Source: Macrolepiota albuminosa
Lineage: Eukaryota > Basidiomycota > Agaricomycetes > Agaricales > Agaricaceae
Length of the DNA stretch: 64,000 nt
Direction of reading: 5' to 3'
Assembly (NCBI GenBank): GCA_027475525.1
Contig: JAMWFC010000009.1
Coordinates: 1,550,001 to 1,614,000 of the forward strand
Shown piece after piece: positions 30,527-41,120 of the stretch; positions within the stretch are counted from its first letter, which is position 1, and each line of letters starts with the position of its first letter. Below the pieces are notes generated by a model. It saw only the letters and a program-made list of their open reading frames with translations, was not told the origin of the DNA and ran no database searches. The position numbers and the translations under genes are program-made.

Positions 30527-33288
30527 CTAAGCAAGGGACTGAGGTGTCCTGTAGTGATCAAGACGTTGCAGCCTCTCGTTGTCGATGGTGGCCACCTCGT
30601 TGTAGAGCCGGCTGTCACTAGAGAAAATGTGGGCCAAGTAGGTGACCTCATAGATGTATGCATAGTCAGCACAGCTAACTGGGATTTGATTGTAAAGGAG
30701 GATATGTAACACATCCGAAGTGGTAAAGACAGAAGCTGAAGCTTCCGGGATGTCCACAGCCCAAGCCTCAAAGTTTGGGTCCTTGGTGGACAGGGGCACA
30801 AAGGACTGCCCTGTAGCCGCCTCGTATTCAGCAATGGCCTCTTTATAGAGGCCTGGCCATGCAAAGACATAAGCCAGGTGCTTGTGCACCGTAGACTTGG
30901 ATGGGTGGCTTGCGCAGAGAGCACATACAAGTGCAAACCCAAAGAGGCTGCACCAGTGGATGCACATGGCACAGTCCATGGCCAGACTAGTCCACACGTT
31001 GGACATCCCAGGATGCCCATAGAGAAGGGCATATGAGCCCAGATAGTTCAAAGCAAAGGGTTGCTTTGGGTCAGGAGGAGTCAGGCTGATGAAGGCCAGC
31101 CTTCCACTTTCCTTGCAGTGGTAGATCCACGAAGGAACAATCATCTGCGGGACTTTCTCCCACTCCTCTGAACTCACAAAAGGTACTGCAATGGTCTTGT
31201 ATGGGACCTCCTCAAGTAATTGAGACATTACTCTGTCTTGGGCTGTGGGGTGACAATTCATAGTCACCTGTTTGAATTTGTTGAGCAGGAGGTAGCCCAA
31301 CTAATGCTGACAAATCAGCATAAACTGGTTGTTCACCAGTGCATGGAGCCTGCAGAGCTCTTGAGGGCTGCAGGGGAACTTGCAAGGTGCAACTTGGTAC
31401 ACCTTACTGTTGTGGGGCATATGTGCGGCATTGCCCTCTTTGTCGGCCTCAAAGGCCCTGGCTGTGCAGGCTTCTTGCCTGACAAAGATAGTGTTGGTTA
31501 CTGGTGACCAGTAGAATTGGGGAGACAACCCGGTGCTGAAGAACAAGTTCTGACACTTGATAGTGTGATTACAATAGATCACAATGCCGAGTGCATTAGA
31601 GATGTGCCTGGTCTCATCTTTGAGGAGGGCAGCTCCTTGTTTGGCGCTATCTTGCATCTGACGGTCCATCTTGGCCCATCAATTACTGTTGCGCTGCTCG
31701 TGTGCCATACGTTGTGCTGCAGTTTTGTGCGGCACTGGGAATTCCATACAAGCCTCTCCAGGCTTCTCATACTATTCATCATTGGAGGGCAGGGATGGCA
31801 GCCTCTCCAGCCCAGCGTTTTCTGAATATGGGTCCATTGCCCACATGCACCAAGATTATTGGGCAAGAGGGCCCTCTACCAATACAGCAGGTAAGAAGGG
31901 GATGTTAGCCCCTGGGGCCCCTTTCAGGGCATCCTTGGAAAAGTGCATGTTAACGTATGTGTGCCCTTCCAGGTTCTTACTCTGATGGTCCTTTCGGAGT
32001 TGTAAAGCCTTAGTCTCAGTGGGGCGTATACTGATGCCCCGAGAACTCTGCTCCTCAGAGTGTGTGGTAGATACCACAGATAGTGGTCACAAAGATGCAA
32101 CCTCTGATGCGCCACTAGCAAGGCACTAAATTAGCCGGAGGGCAGCTGAAACAGGAATATCCTCATAGGGGAGGATGTCCTGCCCTAGGCTGGCCTCCCA
32201 GCCAGAAATGACAACACTCAACTAAGTCGAGCAGGAGGGCACATCCTCCACTCCTTGCCAATGCACCCTTTTGCTAGAGTCGGTGTCCTGACTCGGAGAT
32301 GTAGTCTGCCGCTTACGAGTGGCCAAAAGGGCAAGGAAATTAGTTTTGTGCTGAGCGTGCATGTGATCCATATTGTCCATCATCCAACTGATGAGGACGA
32401 CAGCCTCCACATTGTGGAGGAATGACGAGTCTGTGGGTACATCGTATCCATTGTCCTCCAGGCATTGGAGGAGGTAGCCAGGACTAAGTCCTGGTTGAGA
32501 CTGGGCTCGACAACTCATGCTTTTTCTTTGTCGCATTGAGGACATGACTCTTCTTCTGAGCTAGGCTTGGGTTGGTGCGGCATCTCCAGCCACTGTAACA
32601 AGGAGAGCCTGGCCAGGCTCTTTGTTGGCGTATCGGCCAGAGACTTGTTTCTTTGTTCTGTATTGAGAGCTTCTGTGCTCTTGCTGGCAGTCTTTACCAT
32701 CTGGAAGGTCAGTTTTCCTCCCTCAGTGGGTGCCTCATACAAGGCACTGTACTGGGGCATTGTGCCCCAAGCTCCCATCCAAGCTGGGGAGTACGGCAGC
32801 ATTACAGGTGCACCATCCATGCCAGGGTAGTGTGCCGGGACAGTAAACTGGAAAAAAGGATGTGCCCCCATTGGCCCCATTGCCAGTACAGGGGCAAGCT
32901 GCCTCCATCCTGACGTTGCTTGGGGGCTAAATAGCCCCCCATACTGGGCCTGTTGAGATTGGCCCTCAGCGTGATGTGGTGCATAAGCACCCTGTGCCAT
33001 CTAACAAGGCGGAAAACTGCCCACAGGTGCATTTTGGGGCATAAAGTTGTCCTGCATGAGTTGTTGTGGCAGATAGCCACTGATCACTGGCTGCTGCAGC
33101 GGGTAGCCTGCCGCTGGTTGTTGCTGCTGCTGTGGGAAGCCCACAGCCTGTTGCAATTGTCTTCACTGGGGCACATTTTGGGTCAGTGGAGGAGCCATCT
33201 GCTCCTCCCCTTCAGCTAATAGTAAGACTGATGGCATAAACTCAAACTGTTGCTGCTGCTCACTGGGGTCTATGGGCATGTTGTCCAT
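30527..33288 (-). CDS. Extra coding region of the Ty3 element, unknown protein, broken by stops
   Basis: Lies between integrase and the 3' LTR in sense orientation, where env would sit in a retrovirus-like element, but no signal peptide, furin site or fusion segment is visible. The N-terminal part (from 33288, MDNMPIDPSEQQQQ) is Gln/Pro/Tyr-rich and low complexity, and continues to about 32500. A middle acidic stretch follows. The C-terminal part (31669-30527, one stop at about 31301) is a well-folded-looking block of about 380 residues with SNALGIVIYC, FALNYLGSYALLYGHPGMSN, WIHWCSLFGFALV-like text and WPGLYKEAIAEYEAATGQ. No known domain recognised. It could be an element-encoded accessory protein or a captured host gene. 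Confidence 0.55.
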
Positions 33289-33703
33289 GGTTAAGAAAAG
33301 AAAGGAAAAAAAGAAATTTCGAATTTTAGACATGTCTCAGCCACAGCTGCTGACCAACTCAGCCAAGCTGCAATTGGCACTGCTAATCAAATTAAGCACT
33401 GGTATGCTTACCTAACTAATGTGGGCGCTTAACACCCTTCAACCCCAAATAACGGTCAAGTGCCGCCAACTTGGAGCAATGGGAGTATGGCTCCTATGTT
33501 GTGTTTCCAAGGGACCACCATACATCAAACTCAAGCATATTCCACTCAGTCCACCGGTGCCCTATAATGCACTTAACAAACTATTTGTCATTGTCTCATG
33601 CTCCAAAGTCATAGGGGCCCAGGGTCGTCCTGTTAGGGAATAGTGTGTCATCAGATGCGCTATATGGTTGCAACAGTGACACATGCAATTTTGGAATAAT
33701 TCG

Positions 33704-36700
33704 TCATTCCTGTAATGCCTGAGGCAGCTCCAGCACATAGTTGGAGGTACTTGGCTCTGCATCTAGCACACGGTACAGGCCTATCCATTTTGGGCAGAGT
33801 TTACTCACCCATCTTTTTGGAAGTTTCAGGTTATGTGTTGACAAATAGACCAATGCTCCTACTAATATTGGTGGGTCTGTTTGCCTATGGTGATTGGTGT
33901 TTTTCACCTGAAAGACTCATGTCTCAATGATGGCGTCATGTGCCACTGCAATATTCTCCAGGGCCTGCCTAGTGAACTCAACAACTCCTCGGTGGGCCAC
34001 CACATCTGCACAAATTTTGTGCAGCATGGAGGGCAAGTACACTTCATCAAGCTCAAAGGGCACATACCCTGTCGTATCTGAGATACTTGCATTAATCACG
34101 AACTCAGTGAGTAGACACCAGTCCACCCAGTCTTGTTGATCAGGGCAAACAACTGCCCTCAAGATCTGGCCTATACTGCAGTTGGCCCGCTCAGTCTGCC
34201 CATCTGTCTGAGAGTAGAATGAAGTCAACATGAGGAGTTTAGCTCCTAACAGCTTGTGGAGTTCCCTCCATCATTGAGACATGAACTTTGAGTCATGGTT
34301 GCTTATGATAGTACTAGGCAGCCCATGCGGCCTAACAATCTCTCTGAGGTAGATCTATGACAGCTCCTTAGCCGTCAGCATAGTTTGCACTGGTATAAGG
34401 TGCACCATGCTTGTTATGTGGCATTCACCACCCAGAGGTAATTGAACCCTCTAGACTCAGAAAAGAGACCTACAAAGTCCATTCCAATGGAGTCCCAAGA
34501 TTTTACCGGCATGGGTAGCTGGTGTAACTTTCTGGCAGGGGCTCTAGGAGGCAACTTTGCCCTCTGACATGCTGCGTATGATGTGCAGAACTTGATAACC
34601 TCTTGGGCCATATGTGGCCACCAGTACCATCTACAGATGTATTCCAATGTTTGTGTGGTATCAAAGTCCAATGTTTGTGTGGTATCAAAGTGCCCCACCA
34701 GTGCATGGGCCTGGTCCAGTACTCGTGTAACAATAGTTTGCATATGGGGAAGGCAGACCACTGCCACTCCTTGACAGTTTTTCATTGTGATCAGTCCACC
34801 AGGCCCCTGCCTGAACCGAGGGTGGTCGTCCAGATTGGTGATTATCTTGGTGAAGAGAGAATCATGCCCATATGCCTACACCACTTCTATGTGGAAGTCA
34901 TTGTTGCTCAGGCTAGGGGGCTGGAATGAAGGCGATTCGTCTTCAAGCATCTTAGCCAGAGTAACGGGTCTATCGGGGTGCTCATATTCCCCAGGTGATG
35001 CTGGATCCATGACTTCATGCTCCTTGAGCAGTTGGGCAGCTATGTCCCACTCTTCATGCTGCTCCCTGAGGCATGTACTTTGCCTCCGTTCATCATTGTG
35101 CATTGCGTGTACATCTAGGACATGCTTCTTGATTTCCTGGTACTGGTGGGGAGGTAGATCCTCCCCATCTGAGTCTATGCGGCAGTCTGCCTGCACATAC
35201 TTGTGAGGCTCATGAGCCTCCCCAACTACATCACTTTCAAAGTAGCGAGACAAGCAGTGTGCCACTTTATTGAGTTCACCTTTAACATAGGTGATGTCCA
35301 ACTGGTATCTCAACATGTAGTCGATCCAACATTGCTGACATGGCGACAAGTTCACCTGAGTTTTGAAGAACTCAAGTGCCTTGTGATCCGTTATGATATG
35401 AATGGGGTATCCCATCAGCTTATCCTTTCACTTGAGGAGGGCCTCGAGTATAGCTAGGGTCTCTAACTCGTGCACAGCATAGTTTTGCTGGGCAGTCATG
35501 AACTTTTTTGACATGAATCCTGCTGGGTGGCAAGTCTGCCAACTACTTCCCTGGCCATACATGGCACTGACACCTGTCTTAGACATGTCGCAAATGAGCC
35601 ATATAGGCTTGTCCTGTCTAGGGTTGATTGGTTGAATAACTGGAGTCTTTATCCAGATCTATTTGACCATTTTGAAGCACTGCTAGTGCAGCGGCCTCCA
35701 ATTGAACGGTGACTCATTCTGCATCATGGCCATAAGTGGCCCAGTATAGGCAGTGACATTGGGCAAGAAGCTCGATATGTAGTTGACAAGGCCAACAAAT
35801 TCATGGCCATAAGTGGCCCAGTATAGGCAGTGACATTGGGCAAGAAGCTCGATATGTAGTTGACAAGGCCAACAAATCATTGGATGTCATTGTAGTTTTG
35901 TGGCATGTGCCACTCCCAAATGTGATCGAGCTTGTCCTGATCAGGGTGTATACCTCGCTCATTGATGACATGCCCTAGGCAGTCTATACTCTGAGTGTAA
36001 AGCTCACACTTTTTCCACTTCGAGTACAACTTGTACTTGCATAGTCGTTCAAATACGACTCTGAGGTGCTGCTCATACTCCTCCATGGAATCTGAATAAA
36101 TGAATATATCATCTAAGTAGACATGCATAAAGTGTCCTATCACGTCTTGAAAAATAGAGATCATGAGCCTCTGAAAGGTTGCAGGGGCATTACAGTCTCC
36201 AATCTGCATTATGTTGCTTGTGAACATGCCCATGATCAATGCAAATATGGTCTTGGGTACGTCTTTGGTGCGAATGCGCACCTGCTTGTAGGCATCAGTA
36301 AGATCAATCTTCAAGCAATACTTTGCCTGAGCCACATCTTCCCAGATCACCTCCTGGTTGGGTAAAGGAGTTACATTCTTTATGGTATGGTCGTTGCGCT
36401 GATGTGCATCAAGAGCTGTTCCAAGGGTTCCGTCCTTCTTTGGGATGCACAGTAATGGTGCAGCCTGAGCAGTGGTGCATGGTGACCACCACTGAGCATT
36501 CAAATAGCAATTAGTTTTATTGCATAATTGCTCCTGGAGTGTGCGCAGACAGCACGGCAAGTGGTACTTGTATTGCTTGCTCTCATCTATGAGATTAATC
36601 TCATGGTTCACTTCCTACCAGGGTGGGAGCTCCTCCTTGGTCCCATTAACTATATCAGCAAATTCTTCTTGCCATTGCTTATGCAACTGAGGTATCTCTT

Positions 36701-37900
36701 CTTTACAAAGGCTTGTTGCCTTCTGTTTCCCCTTCATACACACCAGGGAAAGTACTTCCACCATATCTGATAGTGGCCAAGGCTGCGGTGCATATTGCTT
36801 GTGCATTGTGAGCACCCAAGTGACACTGTCATTGGATATATGTAGTCTCAGTGAGGAACCCACTACTGCTGCCTTATGAGCCACAAGGCTTTTTCCCTCA
36901 CATATAACTGAAAACACTATAGACACCTCGTCTGACGCTGGCTGGCAATACACTGATATGATGGTCATCTGTTGGTGCGTATTTCACATACACGTGGCTG
37001 CCACCAGTTCAACCCACTCCTGCAGCATTCAAGGGTCGTATGCCCAGTCATACTTGAGCAGGGGGGCTGGTCGTTCCTATAGGGACCACGTGTCCTCCCC
37101 ACATGAGGCTTCCGCCTCTTGGTTGCTGTCCCTTAAGTCATCTAACTTGACTCGCAAGAACGTAGGTGGGCATACATTCACTGAGTCCTCATGCTGTTTT
37201 GTCTTTTGTTGGCACTTGTCTGAAGGCTTTGCACCTTGATCATCAGGAGCGAGTATTCACTCATCTCTCATCTTGGAGGCTTGATACTCCTCCTTGCTCA
37301 TCATCACCACGTTGTGGTCTGAGCTCAATTCAGGCATGGCCTGCACTTTCTCATCCACATCCTTCACCGCCGGCACTTTGCACTGGCCAAGTCATGGAGA
37401 ATCCTTGTGCTTCTTTATAGTGCAGTGATGTCGCAGGCGATTATCAGTGTCGTCTGCTGTAGTCTGTTTGGCTGGGATCACCTTCCCATTCACTAGCACC
37501 TGACAGTGCTTGAAGTCTAGCATGACTTTGTTATGCCACATGAATGGCATGCCCAGTATCATATCATAGTGATCAAAGTTCGCTACATCCATGTACTCCT
37601 GGCTGTATGAGCCTGATGTCTGGACAGTTACATTTGTCCCATACTGCACCATAGCACAGCTTCATACGTTGCCCAGCTACAATGCCAATGGCGTATCTAA
37701 CTCCTGTACAGAAATTCCATACATGTGGGTGAACTGGGGCATTATATCCGACGTAGTACTCCCAGAGTCCCATAAAGTCCAGGCTTTGTGGCCATTTACA
37801 TCCACATATCAAACTAGACACTCCTTGTCTGCCCGCTTCAATGTAGGGCGCTGCAAAGTGCCCTCTGCTTGACAAAGAGTCACTTTCTTCATCCAAACAA
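33704..37900 (-). CDS. Ty3 Pol: protease, RT, RNase H, integrase
   Basis: Protease: LWDSGSTTSDIM (near 37775) and DMILGMPFMW (near 37550). RT: 36611-35877 with LLCIPKKDGTLG, LKIDLTDAYKQV and the catalytic YLDDIFIY (36115). RNase H: from about 35690 with ICDMSKTGVSA and TDHKALEFF (35390). Integrase: an H2C2 zinc finger near 34720-34560 (H...H...C-X2-C with QRAKLPPR), then WDSIGMDFVG, SFYSQTDGQTERAN (34225) and a C-terminal barrel-like piece (33907-33704). The frames of gag, RT and RNase H differ by exactly the shift produced by the two 77-bp duplications. A further shift lies inside the integrase. Confidence 0.9.
34644..34691 (-). repeat. 24-bp in-frame tandem duplication in integrase
   Basis: Two exact 24-bp copies (34644-34667, 34668-34691) duplicate eight residues (DTTQTLDF/E) within the integrase zinc finger, between the His pair and the Cys pair. 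Being a multiple of 3 it keeps the frame, unlike the 77-bp duplications, and looks like genuine slippage. Confidence 0.85.
35724..35877 (-). repeat. Exact 77-bp tandem duplication (Ty3 RT/RNase H junction)
   Basis: 35724-35800 equals 35801-35877. It accounts for the frame change between RT (ends 35877) and RNase H: both copies encode FVGLVNYISSFLPNV in different frames. Confidence 0.95.
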
Positions 37901-37972
37901 CATTATTTTTGTTGTGATCATTTGAGGACAGCCAATCTGTCATTGCCGCTAGGCACTCAGAGTCACTGTCAC

Positions 37973-38126
37973 GACTGTAGTACTTGTTGTCGTATACTCC
38001 TCCCCCTCCACAACCACACTCTCAGGCTCGGCACCCTGATGCCTCCTCTGACTGTAGTACTTGTTGTCGTATACTCCTCCCCCTCCACAACCACACTCTC
38101 AGGCTCGGCACCCTGATGCCTCCTCT
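37973..38126 (-). repeat. Exact 77-bp tandem duplication (Ty3 gag/protease)
   Basis: 37973-38049 equals 38050-38126. It accounts for the frame change between gag and protease. Confidence 0.95.
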
Positions 38127-38223
38127 GGGGGCTCTTGGTCATTTGTGGGGTGCTCAGCCTCAGACTTGGCGGAGACGTCTCCATCACTCCTACTCGCAGC
38201 TGCAGTATGTGCGGCTCAAAGGT

Positions 38224-40735
38224 GGGCGCAGGGTGTATACCCCTTTCTCGGGGCTCCTGTCTTCACAAGGCAGGTGGTAGCATACTGGCCTGGCTGGCCG
38301 CATGTGAAACAGGTCCCTGTCTGACCAGGTGGGTTGGCCAGCTTGAATTCCAGCCTTGGTTTACTATGTTCTCTGTCAGGAGCCTGCTCCGGTCATGGGC
38401 AGCTTTGCCCTCAATTCACCACAGGAGTTCTGTATACCACAAACCACGTGGTGCAGTCACAATCTAAGTCGGCCTTCTTGGCCAGGAAGGTCCCCACATG
38501 CTGACCCTGTGAGGGTGCCCCAGCAGGTGGTAGTTGCCTGCTTCCCCCTTTGTGGCCACTACAATGCTTATAGTGGTTAGCAGTTTTAAGAGACTGCTTA
38601 TATCTGATGGCATATGCCACAAACTCTTCCACATTGTTGACCTCTGAGGACAGCCTGTCCTCACATATCAGATAGCAGCACATGTCTGCTGGAATACCAT
38701 CCAAGAATGTTTCGAGCATTGTATACCTGTCCAGATATACTGCCATATTCTGGGCATGGTTATTAAGAGTATCATAGAACCCTTGTACTCCCAACTTCTC
38801 AGTGTACTTGGCGGACTGGAAGTCCTGCCTTGCATCCTGTAGCATTAAGGGGTGCACAAATCGATCATACAGTCCTGTTAGGACTCCTTTGAATGTCCAC
38901 TCATACTGGACCCAGTTGATGTGCAATACTGCTTGTCAAAACCACCCCATGGCCTCTCCAGCCAAGAACTCAGATAGAACAAAGATTTGTTCTTGTTCCA
39001 TACGGTCACCTCCATATAAGCACATAGTGAGGTGGGTGCATATATCCATCGCCCAGTCCTTCAAGTCACTAAACTTGGATGCACCTGTGTAGGCGCAAAT
39101 GTGCCTACTATCTGCTTTACGCAGCTTCACCCCATCTGGTAACTGTAAGGTTACCCCCAGAGCATCATTGACTACTCAATGCAGGCAATCGTGCATGGCT
39201 TCACAATGCATCTGAATGGCCTCCTGCTGACCTGGGAATCTAGTCGCTAAATCAGCAGCTTGGGGAAGTGACTTTCCTCATCCACCCTGTAGTGGACGTC
39301 CTGAGCCTCCTTGACTGTGGGCATAATTGCCCTCATCTCAGGGAGTCAACCTAGAGCAGTCATCCTGGCTGCTACCAGGGGCATCATATTTGGTGGCACC
39401 ATCTCGATCATGATTGTTGCGCTGCCCTGGTTCTGAAGAAGCTTGATTCTCCTGGCCCTGTATTATGAATTGATGACACATCTCATCAATGGGCTTAGTG
39501 CCCTTGAATACAATGCCCTGATTGTTGATAAGGGACTGTCCCTTAGTCCTGAGGTCACCATTGCACATATGTTGATATGCAACTCTGTTGCTCAATATTT
39601 CCGCCATTGGCACATGCAGCATCACAGATGCCTCGCTCTCCACCTTGAACGTGGTACTAGCATGTCCATCCAGGCCTGACATCTCTGTCCTAAGGTCTTG
39701 GTTACGCAAATGTGGAGGCTCCTCACGCTACCCTTGTTCTGCTGGAGTATAGAAGGTACTCACTGGTTTTACTCTGGGCACTTCCTGCGCCCATGCTAGT
39801 GCTTCCACTAGCTCAACTCCAATGTCTTGATTATGACATGCTGAGCATTCCTCGGACATGTGGCTCCAGGGGGCGGACATCCCTGATTGCCTTGTGGCTT
39901 TCCGCTGCAAATACATTTGCAGTTCTATAGTGAGAACTCTTACCATTAAATCAGTATATTTAATACTGAATACATCAGGTACTTTGTGCCCTTGTCACCT
40001 AAGTGCTACTATATGCACTGAAGTGTAACGCTTGAATCGCGCCTGGGTGGTATATTTCATCACCTCTGGGTGTAAATCCCAGAACACCTGCAAGCACATG
40101 GTGTACGTGGTTTTCAACTGCTGCTCCTCTGCTCTGGCATCGTTGTTGCTAGATGACTCCATCACCTCCTCCAGGAGCTCTGCAACCTCCAGGACTTCCT
40201 CCACTGCTGGCATGTGTGGGAAGCAATTTTCTGCACAGGCTACTTCAGGAATTGCAACCTCCTCCAGTACCTCCTCTATGCGGGTTTCTGCTATTCTGGT
40301 GGGCATTGAACCTGCTGCGGCCTGCCTGGCCCCACTACTCTGGCTCAGGAGAATAGGTCCCCCATTCCATAGTGACAACTCAGTGTCTCCTAAGGTGCCT
40401 TGGGCACTTGTTGACTGCCGACCTTCATCAGAGGGCTCTTTGGAAGCTAGCTGGCTGAACCGTCACAGTCCTCCTGGCAGCTGCATAACTGGGGGAGTTA
40501 ATCCCCCTGGCATCTTGTCCCGTGGCTGTGGCTGGCCATCCTGTTGTGAGCTCTCAGCTCTCCAGGCCTTGCTCTCATTTCTGGGCAGGTCGGTGCTCCA
40601 ACCTTGGTCTCAAGCCTTGAGTCTTGACTGACCCACATTAGACACTGGCATGTTCTGAGTGTCTGCTGGGTCTCCCCATAGGTCATGGGCATTCCGCCTG
40701 CCGTCAGTGGAAACTGCAGGTATAAGATTACTCAT
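38224..40735 (-). CDS. Ty3 Gag, single frame with several stops
   Basis: From the ATG at 40735 one frame runs through 38411 with scattered stops. The N-terminal part is disordered with Glu-rich helices (IEEVLEEVAIPEV near 40280). A retrotransposon gag domain covers about 39130-38600 (WAMDICTHL, GWF, WVQYEWTFKGVL, RQDFQSAKYTEKLG, YLDRYTMLETFLDGIP). A zinc-knuckle follows near 38300-38340 in the form CFTCGQPGQYATTC, with Tyr where His is expected, a change explained by one C-to-T transition. Confidence 0.75.
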
Positions 40736-40866
40736 CAATCCCCTGTTTGAAATTTGCATAGTGTAGCTGTGCAAGAAGCTTGAGAAGCTGATAGAGTTCT
40801 GTCAACAAGTGCAGCAACTGACATCGGATGCTAAGCAATAGATCCTAGCTGGCAGATTCAAAAAAA

Positions 40867-41100
40867 TGTAACAAAGTTACAATTGTGTGAGAGCTTACAG
40901 TTCACACTGCACAGAATCAGACCAGTCCAGTCTATTGACTATGTAGTATAAACACAAAATAAGCTGCTTAGTAAGCAGCAGGTATATACATATTTATAAT
41001 TATATAAATATTATTATATTATAATAAGTATAATATAATATTCTAAGTCTATAGTAAGTAAAGGCTATGTGGCCAATGCTACATAACAGACTACGCTACA
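40867..41100 (-). repeat. 5' LTR of the young Ty3 element
   Basis: 234 bp copy of 29840-30073. The sequence following it on the minus strand starts with a T-run and does not show a standard tRNA-primed binding site. Confidence 0.9.
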
Positions 41101-41120
41101 ATTAAAGGTCTTGTGGTAGG
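41101..41120 (+). mobile_element. Resumed Ty3 relic, 20 bp
   Basis: Starts with the second ATTAA of the young Ty3 target duplication and continues the relic frame as K-G-L-V-V before the copia LTR begins at 41121. Confidence 0.7.

Larger units (their letters stand above)
29840..41100 (-). mobile_element. Full-length minus-strand Ty3/gypsy element with an extra coding region
   Basis: 11,261 bp, flanked by the 5-bp target duplication ATTAA (29835-29839 and 41101-41105). LTRs are 234 bp (29840-30073 and 40867-41100), with TG...CA ends. I count about 14 differences between LTRs, all but one transitions. Minus-strand order: gag with knuckle, protease, RT, RNase H, integrase, then a further coding region of about 2.8 kb before the 3' LTR. 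Two internal 77-bp duplications (35724 and 37973) probably inflate the length. Breaks are mostly single in-frame stops. Confidence 0.9.

Noticed and set aside
30527..33288. Envelope gene of a retrovirus-like Ty3 element
   Set aside because: No signal peptide, cleavage site or membrane-anchored ectodomain layout, so only an unknown extra protein is claimed.
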